From Blautia sp. BIOML-A1 (GTDB lineage Bacteria; Bacillota; Clostridia; Lachnospirales; Lachnospiraceae), in NCBI RefSeq assembly GCF_009883055.1, contig NZ_WWVR01000022.1, positions 1 to 52,949 on the forward strand: a DNA stretch of 52,949 nt. Direction: 5' to 3'. The position numbers were made by a program, and so were the translations under genes. Shown piece by piece: positions 23,464 through 32,518 of the stretch (the stretch's first letter is position 1; the number at the start of each line of letters is the position of its first letter). Below the pieces are notes generated by a model. That model was not told the DNA's origin and searched no databases. It saw only the letters and a program-made list of their open reading frames with translations.

Positions 23464-23889
23464 TCAGTCTACGACTTCGATTCCCATGCTTCTAGCAGTA
23501 CCAGCGATCATGCTCATAGCTGCTTCAAGGGATGCTGCATTCAGATCTTTCATTTTCAGTTCAGCGATTTCCTGAACCTGAGCTTTTGTTACTTTTGCAA
23601 CTTTTGTTTTGTTCGGTACGCCGGAACCGGATTTGATGTTAGCTGCTTTCTTAAGAAGAACTGCTGCCGGCGGAGTTTTGGTTATGAAGCTGAAACTTCT
23701 GTCTGCATAAACAGTGATAACAACCGGGATGATAAGATCTCCCTGATCTGCTGTTCTTGCATTAAACTCTTTTGTGAACTGTACAATGTTTACACCGTGC
23801 TGTCCAAGAGCAGGACCAACCGGTGGTGCTGGAGTTGCTTTACCAGCAGGAATCTGTAATTTAATATAGCCTGTTACTTTTTTTGCCAT
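23464..23889 (-). CDS. rplK: 50S ribosomal protein L11
   Basis: A 141-residue L11, part of the GTPase-associated centre. It shows [29 protein letters not shown] near the start, the linker [23 protein letters not shown] and the C-terminal rRNA-binding end [14 protein letters not shown]. The length and all conserved segments are normal. AGGAGG stands before the ATG. Confidence 0.98.
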   Translation of the reverse strand: MAKKVTGYIKLQIPAGKATPAPPVGPALGQHGVNIVQFTKEFNARTADQGDLIIPVVITVYADRSFSFITKTPPAAVLLKKAANIKSGSGVPNKTKVAKVTKAQVQEIAELKMKDLNAASLEAAMSMIAGTARSMGIEVVD

Positions 23890-23946
23890 TTTTCGGCACC
23901 TCCTATGTGGTATTGGCGGGGGTTGTTCCCTCCCACTTGAATGTGT

Positions 23947-24462
23947 TTACGCTTTCTTAATATCTGCGAAACTTATTTCTACCGGCGTTTCGCGGCCAAA
24001 CAATTCAACATTGATAGTAACCGTCTGCTTCTGAGTGCTGAGCGCAGAAATAACGCCTGTGGTGTCCTTCCAGGCTCCGCCTGTTACGACAACCATGTCA
24101 CCCTCTGCAAAATCTACCTGAATGTCTTCGTTCTTGATTCCTAACGGAAGCATTTCTTCTTCTGTAAGCGGAACCGGTTTGGATCCCGGTCCTACGAAAC
24201 CTGTAACACCTCTGGTGTTACGAACAACATACCAGGTATCATCATTCATGACCATGTTGAGAAGCACATAGCCCGGAAACATTTTTTTCTGGACCTGCTT
24301 TGCAGCACCATTTCGCATTTCCACTACATCCTGCAGAGGAACACGAACTTCCAGAATCTGGTCTTCCAGGTGTCTGTTTTCGATTGTTTTTTCAATGTTG
24401 GCTTTTACCTTGTTTTCATACCCTGAATAAGTATGAACAACATACCATTTTGCTTCTGACAT
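23947..24462 (-). CDS. nusG: Transcription termination/antitermination factor NusG
   Basis: A 171-residue NusG that binds RNA polymerase and couples it to ribosomes or Rho. The NGN domain begins WYVVHTYSGYENKVKANIEK and includes KMFPGYVLLNMVMND and NTRGVTGFVGPGSKP. The C-terminal KOW domain is FAEGDMVVVTGGAWKDTTGVI. It lies between secE and rplK, as usual. Confidence 0.97.
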   Translation of the reverse strand: MSEAKWYVVHTYSGYENKVKANIEKTIENRHLEDQILEVRVPLQDVVEMRNGAAKQVQKKMFPGYVLLNMVMNDDTWYVVRNTRGVTGFVGPGSKPVPLTEEEMLPLGIKNEDIQVDFAEGDMVVVTGGAWKDTTGVISALSTQKQTVTINVELFGRETPVEISFADIKKA

Positions 24463-24478
24463 ACAATCACCGTTATCC

Positions 24479-24688
24479 TTATTTCATTAAAAGATTTACA
24501 CCTTCCAGAATGGCAGAATCCATAATACTGATAATCACAGCAAGAACTACTGTAATGGCAACAACCGCAATGGTCTGTTTAACCAGTGTAGGTCTGTCCA
24601 CCCAGACAATCTTTTTGAATTCCGATTGAAGTCCCTGAAACCATTTTTTCTTCTGACCAGTGCCAGCAGATTTTTCTTTCTCTTGCAT
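24479..24688 (-). CDS. secE: Preprotein translocase subunit SecE
   Basis: A 69-residue single-pass form of SecE, the small clamp subunit of the SecYEG channel. It has the conserved amphipathic segment WFQGLQSEFKKIVWVDRPTLVKQT followed by one transmembrane helix. Typical length for Firmicutes, and typical place before nusG. Confidence 0.95.
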   Translation of the reverse strand: MQEKEKSAGTGQKKKWFQGLQSEFKKIVWVDRPTLVKQTIAVVAITVVLAVIISIMDSAILEGVNLLMK

Positions 24689-24722
24689 AGTCTAACCTCA
24701 CAAAACTCACAATACTTTGTGA

Positions 24723-24872
24723 TTACTTTGTTTCCTTGTGCAGAGTATGGGTACGGCAGAACTTACAATATTTCTTTGTTTCAAGACGCTCAGGATGATT
24801 CTTTTTCTCCTTGGTCATATTGTAGTTACGCTGCTTGCACTCCGTACATGCCAATGTAATCTTAACGCGCAC
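24723..24872 (-). CDS. rpmG: 50S ribosomal protein L33
   Basis: A 49-residue L33 of the zinc-containing type, with two Cys pairs ([11 protein letters not shown] and KYCKFCRTH). It starts at the GTG at 24870-24872, preceded by GGAGGTGGAAGTT; the reading frame extends further upstream, but those codons are not conserved in the family. First gene of the secE-nusG operon. Confidence 0.95.
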   Translation of the reverse strand: MRVKITLACTECKQRNYNMTKEKKNHPERLETKKYCKFCRTHTLHKETK

Positions 24873-24944
24873 AACTTCCACCTCCAGTGTTTTCATTTGC
24901 GTGAGTCTTCTTTTTATTTTTTGCATAAAAAAAAGACCTAACTT

Positions 24945-24994
24945 CCATGTCGCCCGTCTAGTTTAGCACACATTACATATAGAAGTCAAGAGTT
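24945..24994 (-). promoter_or_regulatory. Promoter of the rpmG-secE-nusG-rplK-rplA operon
   Basis: On the minus strand TTGACT, an 18-base spacer and TGCTAAACT, reading as an extended -10, stand upstream of rpmG. An A/T run follows near 24930. No other gene lies in this gap. Confidence 0.55.
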
Positions 24995-25136
24995 TTGCAT
25001 TCATTTTTATAGAAGTATTTCTTATAAAACAAGTTTACTCTTGTCAATGTTCTTTTCGTAGTGTATGATAAAAAAGTCGAATGCCCTCAGTTTTCTGGGG
25101 GTCTATAATTTTTATATTAATATAGGAGCGGATTTT

Positions 25137-25922
25137 ATGTTTAATCGATTCAAGGATGACTTGAAGAAGTATTGGAAATATGCTATCTATTCTTCCAATG
25201 CTCAGTTAAAATCCGAAATAGCCAATTCCTATCTGAACTGGCTCTGGTGGATACTGGATCCTCTTTGCTTTATGCTGATCTATGTATTCATGTTCGGATA
25301 TGTGTTCAAGTCCAAGGAACAGTACTTTGCAATTTTCGTCTTTATCGGTATCACTTTGTGGGATTTCTTTAATAAGAGTCTTCTCCAGAGTGTCAAAGTA
25401 ATTAAGGCCAATAAACCGATCGTATCCAAAGTATATATACCTAAATTCATCCTTCTCTTCGTCAAGATGGGCGTCAACGGTTTTAAGATGTGTATTTCCC
25501 TTCTTATCATTGTTGCCATGATGATCGTATGGAGAGTTCCGGTAACCTGGAATGTTCTGTATTTCATTCCGATCCTGATGACTTTGATCGTCCTGGTGTT
25601 TGGATTTTCCTGTTTTCTCCTTCACTACGGAGTATTTGTAGAAGACCTTTCCAATGTACTGAACATTGCACTGCGTTTTCTGTTTTATCTTACCGGTGTA
25701 TTCTGGAATATTATGGACAGACTTCCTGCCCCGTATAACAGCTATGTCGGAAGGGGAAATCCTATCGCATTCTTGCTGACTGCTTCCCGTGACTGTCTGA
25801 TCTACGGCCGGACGCCACACAGAAAGCTTCTGCTTCTCTGGTTTGTGATCGGTCTCATTATCAGTATCTTAGGTGTACGCAAGATCTACAAAAATGAAAA
25901 CAGTTATGTAAAGGTGATATAA
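25137..25922 (+). CDS. Polysaccharide/teichoic-acid ABC exporter, permease
   Basis: A 261-residue ABC-2 type permease of the Wzm/TagG class. The start at 25137 is chosen for AGGAG at good spacing; the frame opens earlier (25065) without a site. It has a cytoplasmic N-terminal amphipathic segment, six hydrophobic helices, and the conserved NSYLNWLWWILDPL and NPIAFLLTASRD regions typical of lipid-linked polysaccharide exporters. One base separates it from the ATPase gene. It probably carries an undecaprenyl-linked glycan across the membrane. Confidence 0.92.
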   Translation: MFNRFKDDLKKYWKYAIYSSNAQLKSEIANSYLNWLWWILDPLCFMLIYVFMFGYVFKSKEQYFAIFVFIGITLWDFFNKSLLQSVKVIKANKPIVSKVYIPKFILLFVKMGVNGFKMCISLLIIVAMMIVWRVPVTWNVLYFIPILMTLIVLVFGFSCFLLHYGVFVEDLSNVLNIALRFLFYLTGVFWNIMDRLPAPYNSYVGRGNPIAFLLTASRDCLIYGRTPHRKLLLLWFVIGLIISILGVRKIYKNENSYVKVI

Positions 25923-25923
25923 T

Positions 25924-26661
25924 ATGGAAGAGAAACATGCTATTGAAGTCACAGATCTGGTGATCAGTTATCAGAATCTCAAGAAGACTTCTATCAAGAA
26001 AAACCTGCTGCACTTCCGTCGCCAGAAGGCTGACCGTTTTGTAGCTGTAAAGGGAATCTCCTTCTATGTACGTGAAGGCGAGATCCTCGGAATCATCGGC
26101 AAGAACGGAAGTGGTAAATCCACCACTCTGAATGCCCTGGCCGGAATCTTTTCCCCGGACAGCGGAACAATTGATCTGAAGGGACATTCCATTTCCCTTC
26201 TGTCCATCGGTGTTGGTTTCCAGCGTGAAATGACCGGAAGAGAAAACATCGTCCTCTCTGGTATGCTTCTCGGTTTCTCCGAGGAAGAAGTTCGTGCCAA
26301 AGAAGAAGAAATCGTTGAATTTGCCGAACTCGGTGAGTTTATCGATATGCCTGTAAGGACATACTCCAGTGGTATGTATTCCAAACTGGCATTCTCCATT
26401 ACTGCTATCCTGGAAACCGACATTATGCTTATCGATGAGGTATTGAGTGTCGGAGACCAGAAATTCAAGAAAAAAAGTTACAACAAAATGAAGAGTCTTA
26501 TTTCCAACAAAGATCGTACAGTTGTCATCGTATCCCACAGCATTGATACGCTTCAGGAGCTGTGTGACACAGTTATGTGGATGCACGACGGACAGATCAA
26601 ACGGATCGGAGATCCTAAACCGGTTCTTGCAGAATATGTAGACTTCATGGAAAACAACTAA
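25924..26661 (+). CDS. Polysaccharide/teichoic-acid ABC exporter, ATPase
   Basis: A 245-residue Wzt/TagH-type ATPase. It has Walker A GIIGKNGSGKST, a Q-loop GVGFQREMTGREN, signature YSSGMYSKLAFSI and Walker B IMLIDEVLSVGDQ, with the switch His in VIVSHS. The N-terminal extension of about 35 residues before Walker A is usual in this subgroup. There is no C-terminal glycan-recognition domain. It forms the transporter with the upstream permease. Confidence 0.93.
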   Translation: MEEKHAIEVTDLVISYQNLKKTSIKKNLLHFRRQKADRFVAVKGISFYVREGEILGIIGKNGSGKSTTLNALAGIFSPDSGTIDLKGHSISLLSIGVGFQREMTGRENIVLSGMLLGFSEEEVRAKEEEIVEFAELGEFIDMPVRTYSSGMYSKLAFSITAILETDIMLIDEVLSVGDQKFKKKSYNKMKSLISNKDRTVVIVSHSIDTLQELCDTVMWMHDGQIKRIGDPKPVLAEYVDFMENN

Positions 26662-26696
26662 AAAACTGTGCTGATCATCTGATCAGCACAGTTTTT
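26661..26696. terminator. Bidirectional terminator between exporter and glycosyltransferase operons
   Basis: A 17-base arm, AAAAACTGTGCTGATCA, pairs perfectly with the other arm (26680-26696) around a 2-base loop, with A and T tracts at the ends, between convergent genes. Confidence 0.92.
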
Positions 26697-26706
26697 ATAT
26701 TTACTG

Positions 26707-27543
26707 CTATTTTCCATTTCTGAGAAATACATGATAAAACTTCTCTCTGGCTCCACCCGGAATCGCACCAACAGTTGTACGGACCAGACAATTTTGGATG
26801 TATTCCTTCTTTGTAATGAAATTCTTACAGTAGAGATATCTCTGAAAACGCAGTACCCAGTACAGATAATCGCGTCCTCCTCTGCGGTCATACATGCCAT
26901 TGCCAGTCCGCATATCAAGAATTACCTCCTGCACATTATACCCCTTACAGCCCTTGCGCAGCATACGTATCCAGAGATAATAATCCTCAAATCCGGGAAA
27001 ATCCTGATAACTTCCGACGCGAAGAACCGATTCCTTACGGAACATCACACATGGATGATTGAAAGGGTTTCTCTTCTTCGCATACTGCAGGATTTCTTCA
27101 GAAGTACGCGGAAGCACTCTCAACCTGTCCATATCTCCCGGTTCTCTGACAAATTCCTGCAAAGTACCACTCACCAGATCATATCCGTCTCTCTCTATGA
27201 TACGGAACTGTCTCTCACAGCGATCTGGTCTGCTGATGTCATCACTGTCCATTCTTGCGATCACGGAACAGCGGCACCTTGGAACACCTGTACGCAGGGC
27301 CTTTCCAAGTCCCTTATTTTCTTTCAGGCGAATGATCTGAAGTTTCTCGTCCATTTCTTCCTGTGCCCAGCTGATCACTTCATTTAATTCATGTGTCAGT
27401 GCTCCATCACAGACAAGAACAAAATCCGAAAAAGGCAGTGTCTGTGCAAGCATACTCTCAATACTCTGACGAAAAAACTCCGGTTTTTCTTTTCCGTAAA
27501 CTGCCATCAGAACAGAATAGGTCTTCTCTGCATCTGTTCCCAT
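26707..27543 (-). CDS. Family 2 glycosyltransferase
   Basis: A 278-residue inverting glycosyltransferase with a GT-A fold. The start VLMAVYGKEKPEFF, the DxD-like site ARMDSDDISRPDR and the later GFEDYYLWIRMLRKG are typical of GT2 enzymes that build surface glycans. The donor and acceptor are unknown. AAGGAG stands before the ATG. It is the last gene of a three-gene unit with the sugar transferase and LicD genes. Confidence 0.9.
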   Translation of the reverse strand: MGTDAEKTYSVLMAVYGKEKPEFFRQSIESMLAQTLPFSDFVLVCDGALTHELNEVISWAQEEMDEKLQIIRLKENKGLGKALRTGVPRCRCSVIARMDSDDISRPDRCERQFRIIERDGYDLVSGTLQEFVREPGDMDRLRVLPRTSEEILQYAKKRNPFNHPCVMFRKESVLRVGSYQDFPGFEDYYLWIRMLRKGCKGYNVQEVILDMRTGNGMYDRRGGRDYLYWVLRFQRYLYCKNFITKKEYIQNCLVRTTVGAIPGGAREKFYHVFLRNGK

Positions 27544-27547
27544 ACTA

Positions 27548-28384
27548 TCACTCCTTAATTCTGGTATTGTGATGGTTCATCTCCTGTACAGACGGAGGAT
27601 TCCAGTATTCTCCATACATCTGTCGGAGAACAAAATCATAATCCTTCGGTCCTCTCAGTGAAATATCTTCAAAAGGATAATCGGCTCCTCTGCCGTAATG
27701 CTTCCTGTGAAACATTTCTTTGAGCTTATGGATTCCCATAAAGTTTACCAGGTATGGAGAACTGTCATAGGAATATTTCTGCATCATCCGGTCGAGGCGC
27801 TTCAGTTCTCTGTCCGTACGGAAGATCTTTTCGACCGGAAGCACCTTGCCCGCAGAAATTAACAGCTGCTCATGCAGCGGTCTTTTGCGCTTAAGATCAA
27901 CATTTGTTGAAAACAGCGAGTAATTCACTCTTGCTCTCGCGATCAGAAGGCCAAAACAGTGGATCTTGCGGATATATTTGTTTCCTGGCATTCCATCCAG
28001 CGGAAAGATGTCGATCCATGCTTCCTTCTCCGCATCAACAGCAGCAGATTCATCAATCACCTTGACACGGCTGTCTGTGATCCTTGGCACATAATGATTA
28101 TAGCCCTTTGTTTTCTTGAAACTGCAGTAATGAAGATATTCCGGAAGTTCCTTCTCGACAATCTTTTCAAATCGTCTGAAGTCCGGTCTCGGCATTCCTA
28201 CATCAATATCATCATCCCACGGAATAAATCCCTCATGTCTTACTGCACCCAGAAGTGTACCTCCCAGCGCATAGTAACGAAGATGATATTTCTCACATAT
28301 TCTCAGAAACTCCTTCAGAATATCCAGTTCCACAAGCTGGAGCTTTCTGAGATCATTTTGGTTCTCTGTTTTCTGTTCCATCAT
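27548..28384 (-). CDS. LicD-family phosphotransferase
   Basis: A 278-residue LicD protein (nucleotidyltransferase-like fold) that in other bacteria attaches phosphocholine or other phospho-groups to surface glycans. It has the conserved YYALGGTLLGAVRHEGFIPWDDDIDVGMPR with the metal-binding Asp pair, and DIFPLDG. It overlaps the end of the sugar transferase gene by about 32 bases, so translation is probably coupled. The donor and transferred group are not known. Confidence 0.9.
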   Translation of the reverse strand: MMEQKTENQNDLRKLQLVELDILKEFLRICEKYHLRYYALGGTLLGAVRHEGFIPWDDDIDVGMPRPDFRRFEKIVEKELPEYLHYCSFKKTKGYNHYVPRITDSRVKVIDESAAVDAEKEAWIDIFPLDGMPGNKYIRKIHCFGLLIARARVNYSLFSTNVDLKRKRPLHEQLLISAGKVLPVEKIFRTDRELKRLDRMMQKYSYDSSPYLVNFMGIHKLKEMFHRKHYGRGADYPFEDISLRGPKDYDFVLRQMYGEYWNPPSVQEMNHHNTRIKE

Positions 28385-29771
28385 GACGGATATCCTCCCT
28401 GGTAATTTCTTCCACCGAATCCTTCAGAGCATTTATCTGATCATCATCCACTCCCTCAGAAACTTCCTTCTGGAAAAAGATCTTTACTGTCATCAAAAGA
28501 AGCTTCAGATCGAGGAAAAACGAATAGTTTTCTATATAGAAAAGGTCCAGCTTCAGTTTATCGTATGGTGTCGTATTGTATTTGCCATAAACCTGAGCAT
28601 AACCGGTAAGTCCGGCTTTCACCTTCAGTCTGTAATAAAACTCCGGTATCTCTTTCCGATACTCACGCATGATCGTCTGACGTTCCGGCCTCGGACCTAC
28701 CAGCGACATATCTCCCATAAACACATTAAACAATTGCGGAAGCTCATCCAGATGAAGATTTCTCAGCACCTTTCCGACAGGAGTGATTCTGGAATCATGT
28801 TTTGATGCAAGGCGTGCTCCGTTTTTCTCCGAATCCACACACATACTGCGGAATTTACAGATTTTGAATGGTCTGCCGCCAAGTGTAAGTCTCTCCTGAA
28901 AATAGAATACAGGACCGCCATCGTACAGCTTGACGCACAATGCCGCAATCAGCATGATCGGAGATGAAACAATGATTCCCAATGCAGATACCACAATATC
29001 CAGAATTCTCTTGGCCGCTCTCTGTTCTATAGAAAGCCCCATATTCTTTGCAACCAGAAGTGGTGTATCAAACAGATGGATACGCTCACTTCCCATCAGG
29101 ATCACATCCGAGATCTTTGGACTCAGATAACAGCGAATAGAATGTGCAAAACAATGCTTCAGATAACGGTTACGGATCTGAGAAGGAAGATCCCAGATAA
29201 TAACTCCGTCATACTCCTTCATCAGACGGTAAATCTCCTTCTCGCCCATATCAATATGGACTTTACCGCTGATCTCATATTTGTCTTTACGGGAGTTCAT
29301 CTTTTGTATCAGATCGCCCGGATCTCTGTCTCCGTAAATTACCAGAAGCTTACGTGCCTGATAAAGTCTGGAGTAAATATATCTGGATCCCCAGATCCAG
29401 ATCAGAATGATCACAAACTGTACCAGTGTCATCTCAACCATCGGCCGCGGATCCAAGAACCAGCGGTTGATCAATGTAATCTGGAAATACGTAAAAATAT
29501 TCGTACAGATCGTTGCGATCGTCATCGAATAAAATACATCGATCCTCTTCAGATAACCAACCTTCAGTCCTCCATACAATCTGGAAAACAGGACATTGAT
29601 CAGTGCATAGATTGCGATCAGCACCCAGTTACCCTTCCTCCAGAAAGGCTCAAAGATCAGGCCTCTGTAAAAATCGTACCAGATATACGCAAAAACAGCT
29701 GTCTGGGCAATTACCACAAGGCTTGCCAGACAGAAAACAACAAAGCGTTTAAAATCTTCTCGTCTTTTCAC
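28353..29771 (-). CDS. Undecaprenyl-phosphate sugar phosphotransferase (WbaP/WcaJ type)
   Basis: A 472-residue polyisoprenyl-phosphate hexose-1-phosphate transferase that starts a glycan on undecaprenyl phosphate. About four N-terminal helices, a CoA-binding-like middle region and a C-terminal Bac_transf domain (KRILDIVVSALGI, KFRSMCVDSEKNG, LDELPQLFNVFMGDMSLVGPRPE, KAGLTGYAQVYG) match this class. The likely start is a GTG at 29769-29771 with AGAGG upstream. It heads the operon. Which sugar it uses cannot be told. Confidence 0.92.
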   Translation of the reverse strand: MKRREDFKRFVVFCLASLVVIAQTAVFAYIWYDFYRGLIFEPFWRKGNWVLIAIYALINVLFSRLYGGLKVGYLKRIDVFYSMTIATICTNIFTYFQITLINRWFLDPRPMVEMTLVQFVIILIWIWGSRYIYSRLYQARKLLVIYGDRDPGDLIQKMNSRKDKYEISGKVHIDMGEKEIYRLMKEYDGVIIWDLPSQIRNRYLKHCFAHSIRCYLSPKISDVILMGSERIHLFDTPLLVAKNMGLSIEQRAAKRILDIVVSALGIIVSSPIMLIAALCVKLYDGGPVFYFQERLTLGGRPFKICKFRSMCVDSEKNGARLASKHDSRITPVGKVLRNLHLDELPQLFNVFMGDMSLVGPRPERQTIMREYRKEIPEFYYRLKVKAGLTGYAQVYGKYNTTPYDKLKLDLFYIENYSFFLDLKLLLMTVKIFFQKEVSEGVDDDQINALKDSVEEITREDIRHDGTENREPK

Positions 29772-30148
29772 CAGAATACCTCTTATTCTACCATTAATTA
29801 TGATATTTATTATTTCTTTTTCCTGACGTTGCTATTATAACGTATATCTTCTTTTCCGTCCAGTCATTGCACGATCTTTGCATTGCTCCATCTGTCCCGG
29901 CAGATTTTGTTGTGAATCTGAACAAAAACTTTTCTTATTTTGTAGAATTTTAGTACATTTTTTCGATTTTTTGTTGATTTTACACCTATTTATTATATTT
30001 TTTTCTTTTTTTTAATGCACTCTTTACAATTCATAAAATTTTTCTTCAATAAATTCACACTTTTTTGCTCAAAATTGTAGAAATATTTTTGTAAAAATTG
30101 TATAATGTAGGTTATACAAGGATTATTAAAGGAAAGTGAGGGTTCACT
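29772..30148. promoter_or_regulatory. AT-rich divergent control region before glgC
   Basis: No gene is seen. The stretch is very A+T rich with long T-runs (about 29940-30070). A -10 TATAAT stands near 30101-30106 for glgC, but its -35 is weak. AAAGGA precedes the glgC ATG. Promoters of the sugar-transferase operon are probably in the first 100 bases. Confidence 0.4.
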
Positions 30149-31288
30149 ATGAAACAAAACAACATGTTAGCGATGATCCTGGCTGGCGGCCGTGGCAGTC
30201 GTCTCCATGAACTTACCAACAAAGTTGCCAAACCGGCAGTTTCATATGGCGGTAAATACCGCATCGTTGATTTCCCGTTAAGCAACTGCGCTAACAGCGG
30301 TGTCGACATCGTGGGTGTTCTTACCCAGTATGAATCTGTCCTTCTGAACAGTTATGTAGCAGCAGGCGGTCGTTGGGGGCTTGATGCAAGAGAGAGTGGC
30401 GTTTTTGTTCTCCCGCCTCGTGAAAAGGCCGACGCCGATCTGGATGTATACAGAGGTACTGCTGACGCAATTTCTCAGAATATCGATTTTATCGATAAAT
30501 ATTCACCGGAATATCTCTTAGTTCTCTCCGGTGACCATATCTACAAAATGAATTATGATAAGATGCTGGATTACCATAAAGAAATGAATGCCGATGCAAC
30601 GATCGCAGTCATCGAAGTTCCGATGAAGGAAGCAAGCCGTTTCGGTATCATGAACACAGATGGCAACGGCCGCATCGTTGAATTTGAAGAGAAACCAGAA
30701 CATCCAAAGAGCAATCTCGCATCTATGGGTATTTATATCTTTAATTGGAAGCTTCTCCGCAAGATCCTCCTTGCTGATATGAAGAATCCGGATTCCCATC
30801 ATGACTTCGGTAAGGATATCATTCCATGTCTCCTTGACGATAACAAAACACTCGCTGCATACAAATTCAAAGGCTACTGGAAAGACGTAGGAACCATCGA
30901 CTCCCTCTGGGAAGCAAACATGGATCTTATCGATTCCAGAAACGAACTGAACCTGAACGATCCGACATGGAAGATTTACACAGAGGACACTCCGGCTCTT
31001 CCTCAGTACATTGGACCAAATGCCAAGATCAACAAAGCATTCATCACACAGGGCTGTGTTGTAGAAGGCGAAGTAAGTCATTCCGTACTGTTTACCGGAT
31101 GTACCGTTGGCGAAGGTGCAAAGGTTATTGACAGTGTGCTCATGCCAGGCGTAGAGGTAGCGGCCGGTGCCGTTGTACAGCGTGCACTTGTTGCTGACAA
31201 TGTCAAAATCGGACAGGGTGCTGTTGTCGGTAGTGCTAACAGCGAAAACATCGAGCTTGTGTCCAAACGTGTAAAGGGGGTAGAATAA
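30149..31288 (+). CDS. glgC: Glucose-1-phosphate adenylyltransferase
   Basis: A 379-residue ADP-glucose pyrophosphorylase catalytic subunit, which makes ADP-glucose from glucose 1-phosphate and ATP for glycogen. It has the N-terminal nucleotide-binding [17 protein letters not shown], the segment [28 protein letters not shown] and a C-terminal left-handed beta-helix domain. The length is usual. It is followed after one base by glgD, so the two form the GlgCD heteromer known in Firmicutes. Confidence 0.97.
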   Translation: MKQNNMLAMILAGGRGSRLHELTNKVAKPAVSYGGKYRIVDFPLSNCANSGVDIVGVLTQYESVLLNSYVAAGGRWGLDARESGVFVLPPREKADADLDVYRGTADAISQNIDFIDKYSPEYLLVLSGDHIYKMNYDKMLDYHKEMNADATIAVIEVPMKEASRFGIMNTDGNGRIVEFEEKPEHPKSNLASMGIYIFNWKLLRKILLADMKNPDSHHDFGKDIIPCLLDDNKTLAAYKFKGYWKDVGTIDSLWEANMDLIDSRNELNLNDPTWKIYTEDTPALPQYIGPNAKINKAFITQGCVVEGEVSHSVLFTGCTVGEGAKVIDSVLMPGVEVAAGAVVQRALVADNVKIGQGAVVGSANSENIELVSKRVKGVE

Positions 31289-31289
31289 C

Positions 31290-32405
31290 ATGGCAAGAGC
31301 ATTTGGAATTGTTACATCTTCCGGAACCCATATTAAGATAGAAGGAATGCAGCAGTATCGTCCGATCGGTGCTTTCTCCTTCCTTGGAAGATATCGTGTC
31401 ATTGACTTTCCTATTTCAAATATGAGCAACAGCGGTATTGACCGCATTCAGGTATATGTAAGAAACAAACCGCGTTCACTGGCAGAGCATCTGGGAACCG
31501 GACGCCATTACAACATCAACTCCAAGCGCGGCAAACTTCAGCTCATGTTTGCCCAGAACAGTTCTGAGAATGATGTATATAATACAGATATCGCTGCTTT
31601 TGCAGAAAATCTTGAATTCATAGAGCGTATGCATGAGCCATATGTTATCATTGCACCTTCCTATATGGTATATGCACAGAATTACAGTGAACTTCTGCAG
31701 GCACATATCGATTCTGAAGCAGATATTACTCTTCTGTATCATTCCGTTGATAATGCAAGAGAAGCGTTCATTAACTGTGATGTTCTGAACCTGAACAAAC
31801 AGAAAGGCGTCGAGTCCATCGAGAAGAACCGCGGAAGTGCTCAGAAACGTAATATCTTCATGGACACTTACATTATGAAGAAAGAGCTTCTTATTGAGCT
31901 GATCAAGAAAGCCAAAAAGATTTCTTCCATGTACACTCTTGCCCAGATTGTAAACACCTGTGCCGGAGAGCTTGATATCCGTGGTGTTGCCCACAGAGGT
32001 TACTTTGCTTCTATCACAGATTTCAACAGCTACTACAACGCAAACATCTCTCTGATTGACTTCAAGACAGCAGATGCCTTGTTCAATCCGGAATGGCCGA
32101 TCTATACCAGAACGAACGACTCCTGCCCGACTCAGTACCTTGAGGGAGCAGATGTTAAGAATTCTGTTATCTCCAACGGATGTCTGATCGAGGGAACTGT
32201 AGAGAATTCTGTTATCGGACGTGGCTGCCAGATCAAACCAGGTGCCGTGGTTAAGAACAGTGTTGTACTTGCTCATACTGTTGTCGGCGAGAATGCACAT
32301 CTCGAGAATCAGGTTATGGATAAATGGGCCAAGGTTATTCACGGCAATGAGATTATTGCTGAGGAGGGACACCCTGGATATATCCGCAGAGATGACGTTC
32401 TCTGA
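31290..32405 (+). CDS. glgD: Glucose-1-phosphate adenylyltransferase regulatory subunit
   Basis: A 371-residue GlgD paralogue of GlgC. The glycine-rich pyrophosphorylase loop at the N-terminus is degenerate (VTSSGTHIKIEGMQQYRP instead of the GGRGSRL type), which fits a non-catalytic or low-activity partner. The VIDFPISNMSNSGIDR segment and beta-helix domain remain. AAAGGGGG precedes the ATG. It ends in a bidirectional terminator. Confidence 0.94.
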   Translation: MARAFGIVTSSGTHIKIEGMQQYRPIGAFSFLGRYRVIDFPISNMSNSGIDRIQVYVRNKPRSLAEHLGTGRHYNINSKRGKLQLMFAQNSSENDVYNTDIAAFAENLEFIERMHEPYVIIAPSYMVYAQNYSELLQAHIDSEADITLLYHSVDNAREAFINCDVLNLNKQKGVESIEKNRGSAQKRNIFMDTYIMKKELLIELIKKAKKISSMYTLAQIVNTCAGELDIRGVAHRGYFASITDFNSYYNANISLIDFKTADALFNPEWPIYTRTNDSCPTQYLEGADVKNSVISNGCLIEGTVENSVIGRGCQIKPGAVVKNSVVLAHTVVGENAHLENQVMDKWAKVIHGNEIIAEEGHPGYIRRDDVL

Positions 32406-32446
32406 TTTCAACAAGTCTTCATGATGAATAGATAAATACATAAAGC

Positions 32447-32505
32447 AACCCCGATGAATGATTTTCCTGACAGTTCAGGACATCCACTCATCGGGGTTTT
32501 ATTTC
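32447..32505. terminator. Bidirectional terminator between glgD and the histidine kinase gene
   Basis: AACCCCGATGA (32447-32457) pairs with TCATCGGGGTT (32488-32498), followed by a T-rich tract. Confidence 0.8.
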
Positions 32506-32518
32506 ACCCTGTATTCTT

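Noticed and set aside
24873..25136. tRNA-Trp or other tRNA next to secE
   Set aside because: No cloverleaf with a TTC-loop consensus could be found in this gap.
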